Shown here: one piece after another, positions 19,156 through 29,743 of the stretch
Position numbering within the stretch: the first letter of the stretch is position 1
How the letters are laid out: each line of letters begins with the position of its first letter
Translations under genes and position numbers: made by a program
The notes under the pieces: generated by a model
The model's input: the letters and a program-made list of their open reading frames with translations, nothing else
The model's database searches: none
What the model was told of the DNA's origin: nothing
Source: Lysobacteraceae bacterium
GTDB taxonomy: Bacteria; Pseudomonadota; Gammaproteobacteria; Xanthomonadales; Xanthomonadaceae
NCBI GenBank assembly: GCA_014879375.1
Contig: JACSSF010000101.1
Span: forward strand, 1 to 36,500
Direction: 5' to 3'
DNA: 36,500 bases

Positions 19156-20742
19156 TCATTCGACCCGAACGCCTGCATCTTCAAGCATCTGCCGCAATGG
19201 AGCCAACTCTGATTCGTAACGGCGCCAACGGCCAATCGAGCGGTTGTTGAGCGGCTCGCGTACCTGGATCGCACTGGCCGTTGCCACAGGCGCCTGATTG
19301 TCCTGGAAGGACATGCAAGCGTCGTCCCATGGCAAACCACAAAATTCCAGTATCTTGGCTAGGGCCGAGGCTTGATCCGCAACCACATCCTCGTAATTCA
19401 CCTGCAAGATGCGCCCCGGCAACACCTCCTCCCAGTGACGCATGAGTCGATCGAACATCAGCCAGTAACGCCCGTTGTCCATGATGTCGAACGAATAGTC
19501 GTAGTAGGGCGAAGTCTGCGCGAACAACTGGCGGAAGTTGCCTAGGCAGGTATCCATCGGGTTGCGCCGCAGGCAGACGAGCTTGGCATTGGGCAAGGCC
19601 TTGGCGATGAATCCGGCGTAGAGGAAGTTGTGCGGAAGCTTGTCGATGAAGCGTGGCGTACTGCCCGTGTTCGGCCGCGTGGCCTGGAGATAGGCTTCGC
19701 CCACCTTCTTCCAATCGGCTTCCCGCGCTCGTTCAATGGTGTCGACATCCAGCATCTGGCGTGTCTGGCTGCCTGAAGCGCGCTTCAATACGATGCCGAA
19801 GTCCTGAAGTTCTCCTGCGGAATGGACGTCCGGATGACTCGAGAGCATGCGCTCGACCAGCGTGGTGCCCGACCTTGGCATGCCGATGATGAAAATGGGT
19901 TCCCGCGTGTCGTGGCCGTTGGTGGAGGTCACTGCCTCGGGAAAAGCCTGGGTGATCGCATCGAAAATGGCCTGGTCATCCGCGGATCGGTAGCCTCTGG
20001 CCTCGCCCCCCGCCTTCTTGCCCTGGACCAGGTGCGAAAACGCAGCCGGGTATTCACCCATGTCCTCGAACTCCTTGGCCATGGCCAAGTTCAGGTACAT
20101 GCGAGGCTGGTCGTTCCCATCGGCAGCATCGAGCAGGGACCGCAGCCGCTCCAAATGATTGCTCTGCGTCGACTGCTTCTTCAGTTGCGCGAGTGCCAGA
20201 TGAGCCTTCCAGTATTTCGGGTCGATCGCCAGGCACGCCTCGTATTCGCGTTCGGCTTCATCCAGCTCGCCGATAAACGTCAGCGATGTAGCGTGATTGA
20301 AGCGGTAGCTCGCATTCCCAGGCACCATCTCGGCCGCCTGCTTGAACAGTTTCGCGGCCTTCAGGTTGTCGTTGCCCTGCGAATAGATCACCCCCAGCGT
20401 GTCGATGGTCAGTGGGTCGGTCGCACCCGCCGCGACCGCCTTGTCGGCCATCTCCATGGCTTGCCGCATCAATCGCGCCTGTGCCAGGCCACGTGCATAC
20501 TGGGCCGCATAATCCGCACGCTGTGGACTGAGGCGCGTGGCCTCCCGCAGATGGGTCATGGCCTCCGGCATGCGACGCATCTGCAAGGCCGAAACGCCCA
20601 TGACGAAATGGACGCCACCATGTCCGGGCACGATGCCGAGCAATTGCCTGCCCATGTCGAATGCCTGTGGCCAGCGTCCTTGATTGAGCGCCTGCACAGC
20701 TGACTGATAAACCACCCTCGGGTCGATGTTCGGCTTCTTCAT
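19156..20742 (-). CDS. TPR-repeat sulfotransferase (Sulfotransfer_3/TPST-like)
   Basis: N-terminal TPR array (about residues 1-230), then the PAPS-binding P-loop PIFIIGMPRSGTTLVERMLSSHPDVHSAGEL, FIDKLPHNFLYAGFI and LVCLRRNPMDTCLGNFRQLF. Confidence 0.93.
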   Translation of the reverse strand: MKKPNIDPRVVYQSAVQALNQGRWPQAFDMGRQLLGIVPGHGGVHFVMGVSALQMRRMPEAMTHLREATRLSPQRADYAAQYARGLAQARLMRQAMEMADKAVAAGATDPLTIDTLGVIYSQGNDNLKAAKLFKQAAEMVPGNASYRFNHATSLTFIGELDEAEREYEACLAIDPKYWKAHLALAQLKKQSTQSNHLERLRSLLDAADGNDQPRMYLNLAMAKEFEDMGEYPAAFSHLVQGKKAGGEARGYRSADDQAIFDAITQAFPEAVTSTNGHDTREPIFIIGMPRSGTTLVERMLSSHPDVHSAGELQDFGIVLKRASGSQTRQMLDVDTIERAREADWKKVGEAYLQATRPNTGSTPRFIDKLPHNFLYAGFIAKALPNAKLVCLRRNPMDTCLGNFRQLFAQTSPYYDYSFDIMDNGRYWLMFDRLMRHWEEVLPGRILQVNYEDVVADQASALAKILEFCGLPWDDACMSFQDNQAPVATASAIQVREPLNNRSIGRWRRYESELAPLRQMLEDAGVRVE

Positions 20743-20814
20743 GCCGCCATGCTATCAACGTGGCCACCCACGGCACGCATGCGATAATCGCCGCCTGTTC
20801 AAGCCAGACCGCCC

Positions 20815-22860
20815 ATGCCACGCCAAGCCCTTGTCACTTGCGCCCTGCCCTATGCCAACGGGCCGCTGCACCTCGGCCATCTGGTCGGCTACATCCAGGC
20901 CGATGTCTGGGTGCGCGCGCGTCGGATGGGCGGCGCGGTCACCCACTTCGTCTGCGCCGACGACACCCACGGCACGCCGATCATGCTGGCCGCCGAGAAG
21001 GCCGGCACCACGCCCGAAGCCTTCATCGCCGCGATCCAGGCCAGACACGAGGCCGATTTCGCCGCGTTCCTGGTCGATTTCGATCACTACGATTCGACCA
21101 ACTCCGAACGTAATCGCGCGCTGACCGAATCGATCTACGCCAGGCTCAAGGCCAACGGCCACATCGGCCAGAGGACCGTGTCGCAGCTTTTTGACCCCGA
21201 ACGCGGCATGTTCCTGCCCGATCGCTACGTGAAGGGCATCTGCCCCAACTGCGGATCGCCCGACCAGTACGGCGACAACTGCGAGGTCTGCGGCGCCACC
21301 TATGCCCCCACCGAGCTCAAGGAGCCGAAGTCGGTCGTGTCCGGCGCGACGCCGGTGCTGCGTGATTCCGAGCATTACTTCTTCGAGTTGGGCCAATTCG
21401 AGAGTTTCCTGCGCGAATGGCTGCAGGGCGATGTCGCGGTGCCGGGCGTCAAGGCGAAGCTGGCCGAGTGGCTCGACAGCGATGGCGGCCTGCGCGCCTG
21501 GGACATCTCCCGCGACGCGCCCTACTTCGGTTTCGAGATCCCGGGGGCACCAGGCAAGTATTTCTACGTCTGGCTGGATGCGCCGATCGGCTATCTGTCC
21601 AGCTTCCAGGCCCTGTGCGAACGCAAGGGCTACGACTTCGATGCCTTCCTGAAGCCTGACAGCGATGCCGAGATGCATCACTTCATCGGCAAGGACATCG
21701 TCAATTTCCACGGCCTGTTCTGGCCTTCGACATTGCACGGCGCCGGCATGCGTGCGCCGACCCGATTGCACGTCAACGGCTATCTGACCGTCGATGGCGC
21801 CAAGATGTCGAAGTCACGCGGCACCTTCGTGATGGCGCGCACCTATCTCGACCAGGGCCTCGCGCCGGAAGCGTTGCGCTACTACTTCGCGGCCAAGACC
21901 TCGGGCGGCGTCGATGACCTCGACCTCAACCTGGCCGATTTCGTCAACCGGGTGAACAGCGACATCGTCGGCAAGTTCGTCAACCTGGCCAGCCGCTGCG
22001 CCGGTTTCATCGACAAGCGCTTTGAGGGGATGCTGGCCGAGGCATTGCCCGAGCCGGCGATGTATGCGCGCTTCATCGAGCAGCTCGCGCCAATCCGCGC
22101 CGCCTATGCCGCGAACGATGCCGCGCAGGTGCTGCGTCTCACGATGACCCTGGCGGACGAGGCCAACAAGTACATCGACGAAAAGAAGCCGTGGGTGATC
22201 GCCAAGCAGGAAGGCGCCGATGCCGAGCTGCAGGCCGTCTGCACGCAGGGTCTCAACTTGTTCCGCGTGCTTGCGCTCGCACTCGCGCCCGTGCTGCCCG
22301 CCACCGCCGCGCGCGTGGCCGAGTTCACCGCAGCGCCACTCTCGACGTGGCGTGATTGCGATGCGCCCTTGCTCGCGCATCGCATCCTGCCTTACCAACC
22401 CTTGTTCACCCGAATCGACCCGAAGCACATCGACGCCATGACCGACGCCAGCAAGGAAACCTTGAAGCCTGCTACCGAAGCCGCAAAGGCCGTGCCCGCC
22501 GTGTCCGCGCCGAAGGAAGCATCCGCGGAATTCATCGGTATCGAGGATTTCGCCAAGCTCGACCTGCGCATCGGCAAGGTGCTGGAGTGCGATGTCGTCG
22601 AAGGCTCAGACAAGTTGCTGCGTTTCCTGCTGGATGCAGGCGATCTGGGCCAGCGCCAGATTTTCTCCGGCATTCGCGCGAGTTACGCGGAGCCAGACAA
22701 GCTGATCGGCCGCAACGTGGTGTTCATCGCCAACCTCGCCCCGCGCAAGATGCGCTTCGGCGTGAGCGAAGGGATGATCCTGTCGGCCGGCTTCGATGGC
22801 GGCGCGCTGGCATTGCTGGACGCCGACGAGGGCGCCCAGGCCGGCATGCCGGTGCGCTGA
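20815..22860 (+). CDS. metG: Methionine--tRNA ligase
   Basis: [26 protein letters not shown], zinc-knuckle [29 protein letters not shown]-terminal tRNA-binding [18 protein letters not shown]. Confidence 0.98.
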   Translation: MPRQALVTCALPYANGPLHLGHLVGYIQADVWVRARRMGGAVTHFVCADDTHGTPIMLAAEKAGTTPEAFIAAIQARHEADFAAFLVDFDHYDSTNSERNRALTESIYARLKANGHIGQRTVSQLFDPERGMFLPDRYVKGICPNCGSPDQYGDNCEVCGATYAPTELKEPKSVVSGATPVLRDSEHYFFELGQFESFLREWLQGDVAVPGVKAKLAEWLDSDGGLRAWDISRDAPYFGFEIPGAPGKYFYVWLDAPIGYLSSFQALCERKGYDFDAFLKPDSDAEMHHFIGKDIVNFHGLFWPSTLHGAGMRAPTRLHVNGYLTVDGAKMSKSRGTFVMARTYLDQGLAPEALRYYFAAKTSGGVDDLDLNLADFVNRVNSDIVGKFVNLASRCAGFIDKRFEGMLAEALPEPAMYARFIEQLAPIRAAYAANDAAQVLRLTMTLADEANKYIDEKKPWVIAKQEGADAELQAVCTQGLNLFRVLALALAPVLPATAARVAEFTAAPLSTWRDCDAPLLAHRILPYQPLFTRIDPKHIDAMTDASKETLKPATEAAKAVPAVSAPKEASAEFIGIEDFAKLDLRIGKVLECDVVEGSDKLLRFLLDAGDLGQRQIFSGIRASYAEPDKLIGRNVVFIANLAPRKMRFGVSEGMILSAGFDGGALALLDADEGAQAGMPVR

Positions 22861-22888
22861 AGCCAGCCAGCGCCTTCTTATCGATGGC

Positions 22889-23329
22889 ATGACCATGCAA
22901 GTGCAGGCATCCGCCACTGATGAAGCCTTGGTCGAACGCATCGACCGCCTCTTGCCGCAGACCCAGTGCGGCCAGTGCGGCTTCGAGGGTTGCCGGCCGT
23001 ATGCGGAAGCCCTCGTACGTGGCGAAGCCGACATCGACCATTGCCCGCCCGGCGGTGATGCGGGCGCGCACGCGCTGGCAAGACTGCTGGATGTCGAAGC
23101 CAAACCCTATGACCGCACGCGCGGCGAATACCGGCCCGCCATCGTCGCCCTGATCGTCGAGGACGACTGCATCGGTTGCACCAAATGCATCCAGGCCTGT
23201 CCGGTGGACGCGATCATCGGCGCATCCAAGCTGATGCACACAGTCATCGCGCCGCTGTGCACGGGGTGCGAGCTCTGCATCCCGCCCTGCCCGGTCGACT
23301 GCATCGTGATGCAGCCAGCTGCCGACTGA
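22889..23329 (+). CDS. rnfB: RnfB-like electron transport complex ferredoxin subunit, stand-alone
   Basis: [36 protein letters not shown] cluster domain plus two 4Fe-4S motifs [12 protein letters not shown] and [12 protein letters not shown]. Confidence 0.92.
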   Translation: MTMQVQASATDEALVERIDRLLPQTQCGQCGFEGCRPYAEALVRGEADIDHCPPGGDAGAHALARLLDVEAKPYDRTRGEYRPAIVALIVEDDCIGCTKCIQACPVDAIIGASKLMHTVIAPLCTGCELCIPPCPVDCIVMQPAAD

Positions 23330-23332
23330 GGC

Positions 23333-24283
23333 TTACTTCTTCCCGGGCTGGGCCGTACAGGCCGTGCAGATGCGCTCGACCTGATAGCCCTTGCCGCGCA
23401 GCTTCTCGACCACGCCGTCGCTGCCGAGCAGGTGCATCGCGCCGACCACGACCAGGTAGTCGTCGGTGCCTGCGGCTTTCAGACGCGCCTCCAGCTTCGG
23501 CACCCATGCGTCGTTGCGATCGACGTTGATCACCTGATACAGGCGCGGATATTCCTTCTGCATCTCGACGATGGTGCCGTTGATCAGCGCCTCAACGTCG
23601 CCGCGGCGCCAGGCGTCATGCAGCTTCTGGGTCTCGATGCCGCCGCTGCTGACCGAGTCAAGCGACTCCTCCAGCATCTGGCGCTGTTCTTCCGGCGTCA
23701 TCCCCGCAAGCAACTCGATCTGGCCGACACCCGTTTCCAAACCGCCCACCGGCTTGCCAGTCTTGCTGGCGTTGCCCATGAAGTGACGATCCAGCCCCAG
23801 GTCGGGCTGCATGCCGAGCTCGGTCATGCCGGTCATCGTGACCATCAGGCTGGCGAACCACGGCTTGAACATCTGGAACATCGCCGGCGCGATGCCTTGT
23901 TTCGCCAACGCCGCCTCGTTCTGGCCCAACCATGCGTCGAGCTTGGCGTTCTGCTGGGGGGTCAATTCACTGCTGAGCGTGCTGCCATCGCGACGCATCG
24001 CCGCCATCAGCATTGCCTGCTGCAACTCGGGCGACTCCATTTCCTGCGGCGGGATCTCGAACACCAGCTGTTCGGCATCGGCGAAGGCCGCATCGACATC
24101 CTGCGACAGCGGATAGTCGGTCGATCTCAGCAGGTGGAAGCTGCCGAGCAGGTACAGGCAGTTGTCCGCATCGCATGCCTTCCACAGCAGCGGCACAGGC
24201 GCAGTGGTGGCCGCGGGCTGCTGGGCGACAAGGGCGGGGCTGGCGAGCCCCAGGGCGAGTGCGAGAGCGATCGTCTTGCGCAT
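23333..24283 (-). CDS. TraB/GumN family protein
   Basis: Signal peptide MRKTIALALALGLASPALVAQ; LYLLGSFHLLRSTDYPL and VVVGAMHLLGSDGVVEKLRGKGYQVERI, GxxH motifs typical of TraB/GumN. Confidence 0.92.
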   Translation of the reverse strand: MRKTIALALALGLASPALVAQQPAATTAPVPLLWKACDADNCLYLLGSFHLLRSTDYPLSQDVDAAFADAEQLVFEIPPQEMESPELQQAMLMAAMRRDGSTLSSELTPQQNAKLDAWLGQNEAALAKQGIAPAMFQMFKPWFASLMVTMTGMTELGMQPDLGLDRHFMGNASKTGKPVGGLETGVGQIELLAGMTPEEQRQMLEESLDSVSSGGIETQKLHDAWRRGDVEALINGTIVEMQKEYPRLYQVINVDRNDAWVPKLEARLKAAGTDDYLVVVGAMHLLGSDGVVEKLRGKGYQVERICTACTAQPGKK

Positions 24284-24343
24284 GCGAAGGTCCGTTTCGG
24301 TGGGAGACGGCCCCATTCTAGACAGATCGAATGTGGCGCGGCA

Positions 24344-26164
24344 TCAACGCCCGCGCAGGAACCAGCGATCGATTTCCGCGAGCGAGAAGCGCGTCCACGT
24401 CGGCCGCCCGTGGTTGCATTGCGCGGACCGCTCGGTGGCTTCCATTTCGCGCAGCAACGCGTTCATCTCTGGAAGGCTGAGCCGGCGATTGGCGCGCACG
24501 CTGCCGTGGCAGGCCATGGTCGACAGCAGCGCATCGCGGGCTTCGGACACCCGGGGGCTCTGGCCGTGCTCGACGAAATCGGCCAGCACGTCGCGCAGCA
24601 AGGCCTGTGGATCGCCCTGCGCGAGCAAGGCCGGCACCGCGCGCAACAGCAGGGATTGCTCGCCACTGCGCGCGACCTCGAAACCGAGTTGCTGCAAGGC
24701 TTCACCTTCGCGCTCGACCAGCTCGGCTTCGCGCAGCGATACCGCGATCGGCATCGGCACCAGCAAGGGCTGCAGACGCAGCCCCTCGCCATCGAAGGCC
24801 GCCTTCAGTTTTTCGTAGTTGATGCGCTCGTGCGCGGCGTGCATGTCCACGACCACGAGGCCTTCGGCGTTTTCGGCCAGGATATGGATGCCATGCAATT
24901 GCGCGATGGCATACCCGAGCGGCGGGATGTCGCCGCCCTCGGGCAACGCTTGCGGTAAGAACATCGGCGACGATGCAGTCGTTGCATCGCCGCTTGCGCC
25001 ATACAGCGATGCATAGGCCGCCCGTGCATCGGCGACACCCAGGCCCAGCGGCGTTTGCGGGCGCGGGTAGCGATCGAAAGGCAGGGGCGATGCCGCATCA
25101 GGCCGCGGCATCGATGCCACATCGTCAAACCCGGGGTTCGGCGCAGCGGCCATGCCGGCGCGCGTTTCGGCCAATGCATCCTTCAGCGTGCGATAGACGA
25201 AGTCATGCACCAGCCGCGCATCGCGAAAACGCACCTCGTGCTTGGCCGGATGCACGTTGACATCGACGCGGCGCGGATCCAGATCAAGGAACAGGACATA
25301 CGCCGGCTGGCGCCCATGGAAAAGCACATCGGCGTACGCCATCTTCACCGCGTGCGCGATGCTGCGATCGCGCACCGCGCGCCCGTTGACGTACAGATAT
25401 TGTTGGTCCGCGCTCGGCCGGTTGTAGGCGGGCTGTGCGATCCATCCGCGCAGCGACAGGCCCGCCGCCTCGTGATCGACCGCGAGGGCATGGCGGGTGA
25501 ATTCCTCGCCGAGTGTTTGCAGCAGGCGATCATCCGCGATCAACGCATCCTGGCCGCCGCGATACCGGCGCGTGGCCTTGCCGTTGTGGCTGAGCCGCAG
25601 CTCCACGTCGGGACGCGCCAACGCAAGCGAGCGCAGCCATTCCTCGATGTGGCCGAGCTCGGTGCGCTCGGCGCGCATGAACTTCTTGCGCGCCGGCACG
25701 TTGAAGAACAGGTCGCGCACCTCGACCGTGGTGCCTTCGCCCTGCGCCGCGGGCACCGGTTGATCGACACGGCCGCCCTCGACTTCCAGCACATGTCCGT
25801 GCGCGTCCGAGGCACGACGCGACAGGATGCGGAAACGGCTGACCGACGCGATGGATGGCAGCGCCTCGCCGCGGAAACCGAGCGTCGCCACGGCCTCCAG
25901 GTCGTCCAGCGTCGCGATCTTGCTGGTGGCATGCCGCTGCACGGCCAATGCCAGTTCTTCGGGCGCGATGCCGCCACCATCGTCGCGCACGCGTATCAGG
26001 CGCGCACCGCCTTCTTCCAGATCGATGTCGATGCGGCTGGCGCCTGCGTCGAGTGCGTTTTCGACCAGCTCCTTCACCACCGAGGCCGGACGCTCCACCA
26101 CCTCGCCCGCGGCGATCTGGTTGGCAACGGTTTCGGACAGCAGGCGGATGCGGGCTTCGGTCAC
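24344..26164 (-). CDS. mutL: DNA mismatch repair protein MutL
   Basis: [55 protein letters not shown]-terminal [25 protein letters not shown]...CNHGRPTW. Confidence 0.97.
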   Translation of the reverse strand: MTEARIRLLSETVANQIAAGEVVERPASVVKELVENALDAGASRIDIDLEEGGARLIRVRDDGGGIAPEELALAVQRHATSKIATLDDLEAVATLGFRGEALPSIASVSRFRILSRRASDAHGHVLEVEGGRVDQPVPAAQGEGTTVEVRDLFFNVPARKKFMRAERTELGHIEEWLRSLALARPDVELRLSHNGKATRRYRGGQDALIADDRLLQTLGEEFTRHALAVDHEAAGLSLRGWIAQPAYNRPSADQQYLYVNGRAVRDRSIAHAVKMAYADVLFHGRQPAYVLFLDLDPRRVDVNVHPAKHEVRFRDARLVHDFVYRTLKDALAETRAGMAAAPNPGFDDVASMPRPDAASPLPFDRYPRPQTPLGLGVADARAAYASLYGASGDATTASSPMFLPQALPEGGDIPPLGYAIAQLHGIHILAENAEGLVVVDMHAAHERINYEKLKAAFDGEGLRLQPLLVPMPIAVSLREAELVEREGEALQQLGFEVARSGEQSLLLRAVPALLAQGDPQALLRDVLADFVEHGQSPRVSEARDALLSTMACHGSVRANRRLSLPEMNALLREMEATERSAQCNHGRPTWTRFSLAEIDRWFLRGR

Positions 26165-26218
26165 GTCAACGGCGAGGATCGGGGTCGTTGATGATACCCG
26201 CGCGCAACCGATGGCAGG

Positions 26219-27703
26219 TCAGGGTCCGGCGTCGCCGTTGTCCTCGTTGACGCCCAGGCTGCCGCTGCGCTTGGCTGCGTACCAGGTGCCGGGCGGCGGC
26301 AGGCGGCTGAAATAGCGGTCGATGCCGTCCAGTACCGCACGTGCCAGCTGGCGCTGGTAGCCGGGGTCACGCAGGCGCTGCTCTTCCGCCGGATTGCTGA
26401 TGAAAGCCGTTTCCACCAGCATCGAAGGCACGTCCGGCGAGCGCAGCACCACGAAGTTGGCGCGTTCGATGTCCTTCTTGTGGGTCTTGCCGATGCGCGA
26501 GAGCCCACCCAGCACGTCCTTGGCGATGGCCTCCGACGCGCGCTGGGTCGCGCTCTGCGACAGATCCAACAATACCGAGGCCAGGGTGTCGCTCTTGTCC
26601 TTCAGCTTGACGCCGCCGACCAGGTCCGCCGCGTTTTCCTGATCCGCGAGCCAGCGTGCTGCCTGCGAGGACGCGCCGCGTTGCGACAGCACGAACACCG
26701 ACGAACCATTGGCCTGCGGGTTGGTGAAGGCATCGGCATGGATCGACACGAAGACATCGGCCTTGGCCGCACGGGCCTTCTTGTAACGCTGGTCGAGCGG
26801 AATGAAGAAATCCGCGTCGCGAGTGAGGTAGGCCTTCATTCCCGGCATCGCGTTCACCTGTTTAGCCAGCTCGCGCGCCACTTGCAGGGTGATGTCCTTC
26901 TCGCGCGTGCCGACCGCCCCGACCGCGCCGGTATCCTGCCCGCCATGGCCGGCATCGATGGCGATCACGAGCTGGCGCAGCTGGGCGTTGCGCACGACCC
27001 CCGGCGTGCTCTGCACGGGTTTTGCTTCAACGGACGCAGGCGGTGCTGGCACCTGCGCAGCGGCTGTCGCGGCAGGCGTCGGCTCGCCGGTGGCGACACG
27101 GGTCGGGAGCCCGGTGGCCACGGTGCCACTGCCTGCCCTGACGGCTGGCATCGCATCGGGCACCTGCTTGCCGGCAAGGATATCGGCGGGATTATTGGGG
27201 CTGGGCGATGTCGCATCGGGCGCGGCTTGTGACGGCGTCACGGCCTGTGCCGTGGTCGGGGCGACGATGGGCGCAGGCGGCTCGGTCGTGGCCGGCTGGC
27301 CATCACCCGGCCATTGCAGGACCAGCACGGCAAGGCCATCGCGCCATTCCAGGTTCGGCCCGATCAGCGCGACCGGCGCGGCGAGGTCGAACACGATCCG
27401 GGTGATGCCCGGTTCCGGCGTGCCGGTGCGCACCGATTTCACGATGCCACCGCTGGCCGGGACGCGAACCTTGGGCGAGAGCCCGGTATCAAGCACGTCC
27501 AGCACCAGCCGGTCGGGGTTGCTGAGCGGGATGACGCGGTATTCGGCGCGGCTGTCGAGGGCGATCTCGGCGCGGGTGCCGGCCGCGGTATCGCGCAATT
27601 CGACCGACTTGACCTCGCGGGCCTCGGCCACGTTCCAGCACAGGGCGAGCAGGAGCATCAGCCCCAGCAACGCCTGTTCCAATCGCAGTCCCCGAATGCG
27701 CAT
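26219..27703 (-). CDS. N-acetylmuramoyl-L-alanine amidase with AMIN domain
   Basis: AMIN domain, Pro/Ala-rich linker, VIAIDAGHGGQDTGAVGAVGTREKDITLQVARELA, FVSIHADAF, SMLVETAFISNPAEEQRL. Start chosen at MRIRGLRLEQ. Confidence 0.94.
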   Translation of the reverse strand: MRIRGLRLEQALLGLMLLLALCWNVAEAREVKSVELRDTAAGTRAEIALDSRAEYRVIPLSNPDRLVLDVLDTGLSPKVRVPASGGIVKSVRTGTPEPGITRIVFDLAAPVALIGPNLEWRDGLAVLVLQWPGDGQPATTEPPAPIVAPTTAQAVTPSQAAPDATSPSPNNPADILAGKQVPDAMPAVRAGSGTVATGLPTRVATGEPTPAATAAAQVPAPPASVEAKPVQSTPGVVRNAQLRQLVIAIDAGHGGQDTGAVGAVGTREKDITLQVARELAKQVNAMPGMKAYLTRDADFFIPLDQRYKKARAAKADVFVSIHADAFTNPQANGSSVFVLSQRGASSQAARWLADQENAADLVGGVKLKDKSDTLASVLLDLSQSATQRASEAIAKDVLGGLSRIGKTHKKDIERANFVVLRSPDVPSMLVETAFISNPAEEQRLRDPGYQRQLARAVLDGIDRYFSRLPPPGTWYAAKRSGSLGVNEDNGDAGP

Positions 27704-27748
27704 GCTCGGATTCAACCATCCACTGCCCATCAATTCAACCTTTTTCCT

Positions 27749-28255
27749 TTAATAATCCGTCACATCGGTTAACTTCCTCTCAGCTTTCCGAGGTTCGGCG
27801 GCGGCCAACGCGGCCAGCCACGCTTCGCCAGTCGGGCTTTGTGCGGTGGCGTGCAATCGCCTGCCCTCGCCTTCGATGGCCAAGGCGATAAGGAGATCGG
27901 CGGCCGGCAGGGCACCGCCCGTGCCGCGCTCGGGCCATTCGATCAACCACAGCGCGGCGAGCTCGGGCTCGATGCCGAGGAATTCCAGTTCGCCCGCATC
28001 GCCGATGCGATACAGGTCCAGATGCAGGGCTTCACGCCCGTCAGCCAGCGGATAACGCTCCACCAAGGTGTAGGTCGGGCTGCGGATCGCGCCGGTCACG
28101 CCCAACGCACGCAGGAAGGCGCGGGCGAAGCTGGACTTGCCGGCGCCAAGATCACCCTGGAGATGGACGATGGCCGAGGCAGGTCGTACCTGGGCGAATG
28201 CCGACGCCAATGCGTCGGTCGCGGCGGGATCGGGCAGGTAGCGATCGAGGCTCAT
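27749..28255 (-). CDS. tsaE: tRNA threonylcarbamoyladenosine biosynthesis protein TsaE
   Basis: LQGDLGAGKSSFARAFLRALGVTGAIRSPTYTLVERYPL, HLDLYRIGDAGELEFLG; ATGA overlap with nnr. Confidence 0.95.
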   Translation of the reverse strand: MSLDRYLPDPAATDALASAFAQVRPASAIVHLQGDLGAGKSSFARAFLRALGVTGAIRSPTYTLVERYPLADGREALHLDLYRIGDAGELEFLGIEPELAALWLIEWPERGTGGALPAADLLIALAIEGEGRRLHATAQSPTGEAWLAALAAAEPRKAERKLTDVTDY

Positions 28256-29721
28256 GCGGTGCATTCGGCGAGGGTAGCCGGCAACTGGGCGATCAGGTCA
28301 CTGGCGAGCATGCCGGCTTCGCCCGCCTGCGCCGCACGATCACCCGCGCGGGCGTGCAGCCAGGTGCCCATTGATGCGGCATCGAAGGCGTCATGCCCTT
28401 GTGCCAGCAGCGTCGCGATCACGCCGGTCAGTGCATCGCCCATCCCGCCCGAGGCCATGCCCGGATTGCCATCCGTCGACACACGGGTGATCTGCCCCGG
28501 CGCCGCGACCAGCGAGCCAGCACCTTTCAGCACGACCGCGCATTGGTAACGCCGGGAGAGCATCTGCGCTGCGTTGAGCCGGTCAGCCTGCACATGGGCC
28601 GTGTCCACGCCCAACAGCCGCGCCGCCTCGCCCGGATGCGGCGTCAGCACCGCGAACGGCACGGGTCGGGGCGATTCCGCCAGCAAGTTCAATGCATCGG
28701 CATCGATCACGCAGGGCCTGCCTGTCGCGAGCGCTGCCTCGAACAAGGCGCGGCTCCAACCACCCTGCCCCAAGCCGGGGCCGAGCGCGAGGGCATCGGC
28801 GCGCGCGAGCAGGAGCGCGAGGCCCGATGCGTCATCGACGGCATGCGCCATCGCCTCGGGTCGCCGCGTCATCAGTGCCGTTACGTGATCGGCCCGCGTC
28901 GCCACGCTGACAAGACCCGCCCCCGTGCGCAAAGCTGCCTCGCTCGCCAGCACGATCGCGCCGCCCATGCCGTGCTCGCCGCCGATGACGAGCACATGGC
29001 CGTAGCGCCCCTTGTGCGAATCGCGGCAGCGGCGCGGCAGTACGGGGCGCGGCAAGGTCGCCGCGGCCGGATGCAATCCATCGAAGCACGCCTCGGGCAC
29101 ATCCAGTGTGGCAACCGAGGTCGCGCCGACATGATCGAGCGCGGCGCCCGTCGCGAGGCCGGCATGCGCCGCGATGAACTGGATCGTGTGCCTCGCGTGG
29201 ATCGCCACGCCCGGCACGTGGCCGGTATCGGCATCCACGCCGCTCGGCACGTCCAGCGCAAGGATTGGCAACCGCGACGCATTGGCCTGTCGCACCCATG
29301 CCGCGGCATCGCCCGCCAACGCGCGGTTGCAACCGATGCCGAAGAGGGCATCCACCAGCACGTCGGCATCGAGCATCGCACCATCGAATACATCGACGCG
29401 GCCGCCGGCGCCGCGATATTCGTCGGCCATCTTGCGCGCTAATGACGAGCGCGGCGCGACATCGTCCAGTTGCAACACGCGGATATCGCGGCCGGCGTCG
29501 AGCGCGTGCCGGGCGAGCACCCAGCCATCACCGCCGTTATTACGCGGGCCGCACAAGACCAGGATGCGCTGCGCCTGCGGCCACGACTGCAAGAGCTGGC
29601 GCCAGGCGGCCTGGCCGGCGCGGCACATCAGGGTGGCTTCATCGATGCCGTCGGCGGCCTTGGCGCGGCTTTCGATCTCGCGCAATGCAGCGTTGGCGTA
29701 AAGCGCGGGAGGCCGTGACAT
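28252..29721 (-). CDS. nnr: Bifunctional NAD(P)H-hydrate epimerase / ADP-dependent dehydratase
   Basis: Epimerase: ILVLCGPRNNGGDGWVLARHAL, ALDVPSGVDADTG. Dehydratase: VLVIGGEHGMGGAIVLASEAALRTGAGLV, LTPHPGEAARLLG, GNPGMASGGMGDALTGVIA. Confidence 0.95.
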   Translation of the reverse strand: MSRPPALYANAALREIESRAKAADGIDEATLMCRAGQAAWRQLLQSWPQAQRILVLCGPRNNGGDGWVLARHALDAGRDIRVLQLDDVAPRSSLARKMADEYRGAGGRVDVFDGAMLDADVLVDALFGIGCNRALAGDAAAWVRQANASRLPILALDVPSGVDADTGHVPGVAIHARHTIQFIAAHAGLATGAALDHVGATSVATLDVPEACFDGLHPAAATLPRPVLPRRCRDSHKGRYGHVLVIGGEHGMGGAIVLASEAALRTGAGLVSVATRADHVTALMTRRPEAMAHAVDDASGLALLLARADALALGPGLGQGGWSRALFEAALATGRPCVIDADALNLLAESPRPVPFAVLTPHPGEAARLLGVDTAHVQADRLNAAQMLSRRYQCAVVLKGAGSLVAAPGQITRVSTDGNPGMASGGMGDALTGVIATLLAQGHDAFDAASMGTWLHARAGDRAAQAGEAGMLASDLIAQLPATLAECTA

Positions 29722-29743
29722 GCGGCGATTCTATACTTCCCCC

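Noticed and set aside
23432-26191. Long plus-strand ORFs (508 aa, 378 aa and others) over gumN-like and mutL
   Set aside because: Shadow ORFs of GC-rich coding DNA; the minus-strand genes carry conserved motifs throughout.
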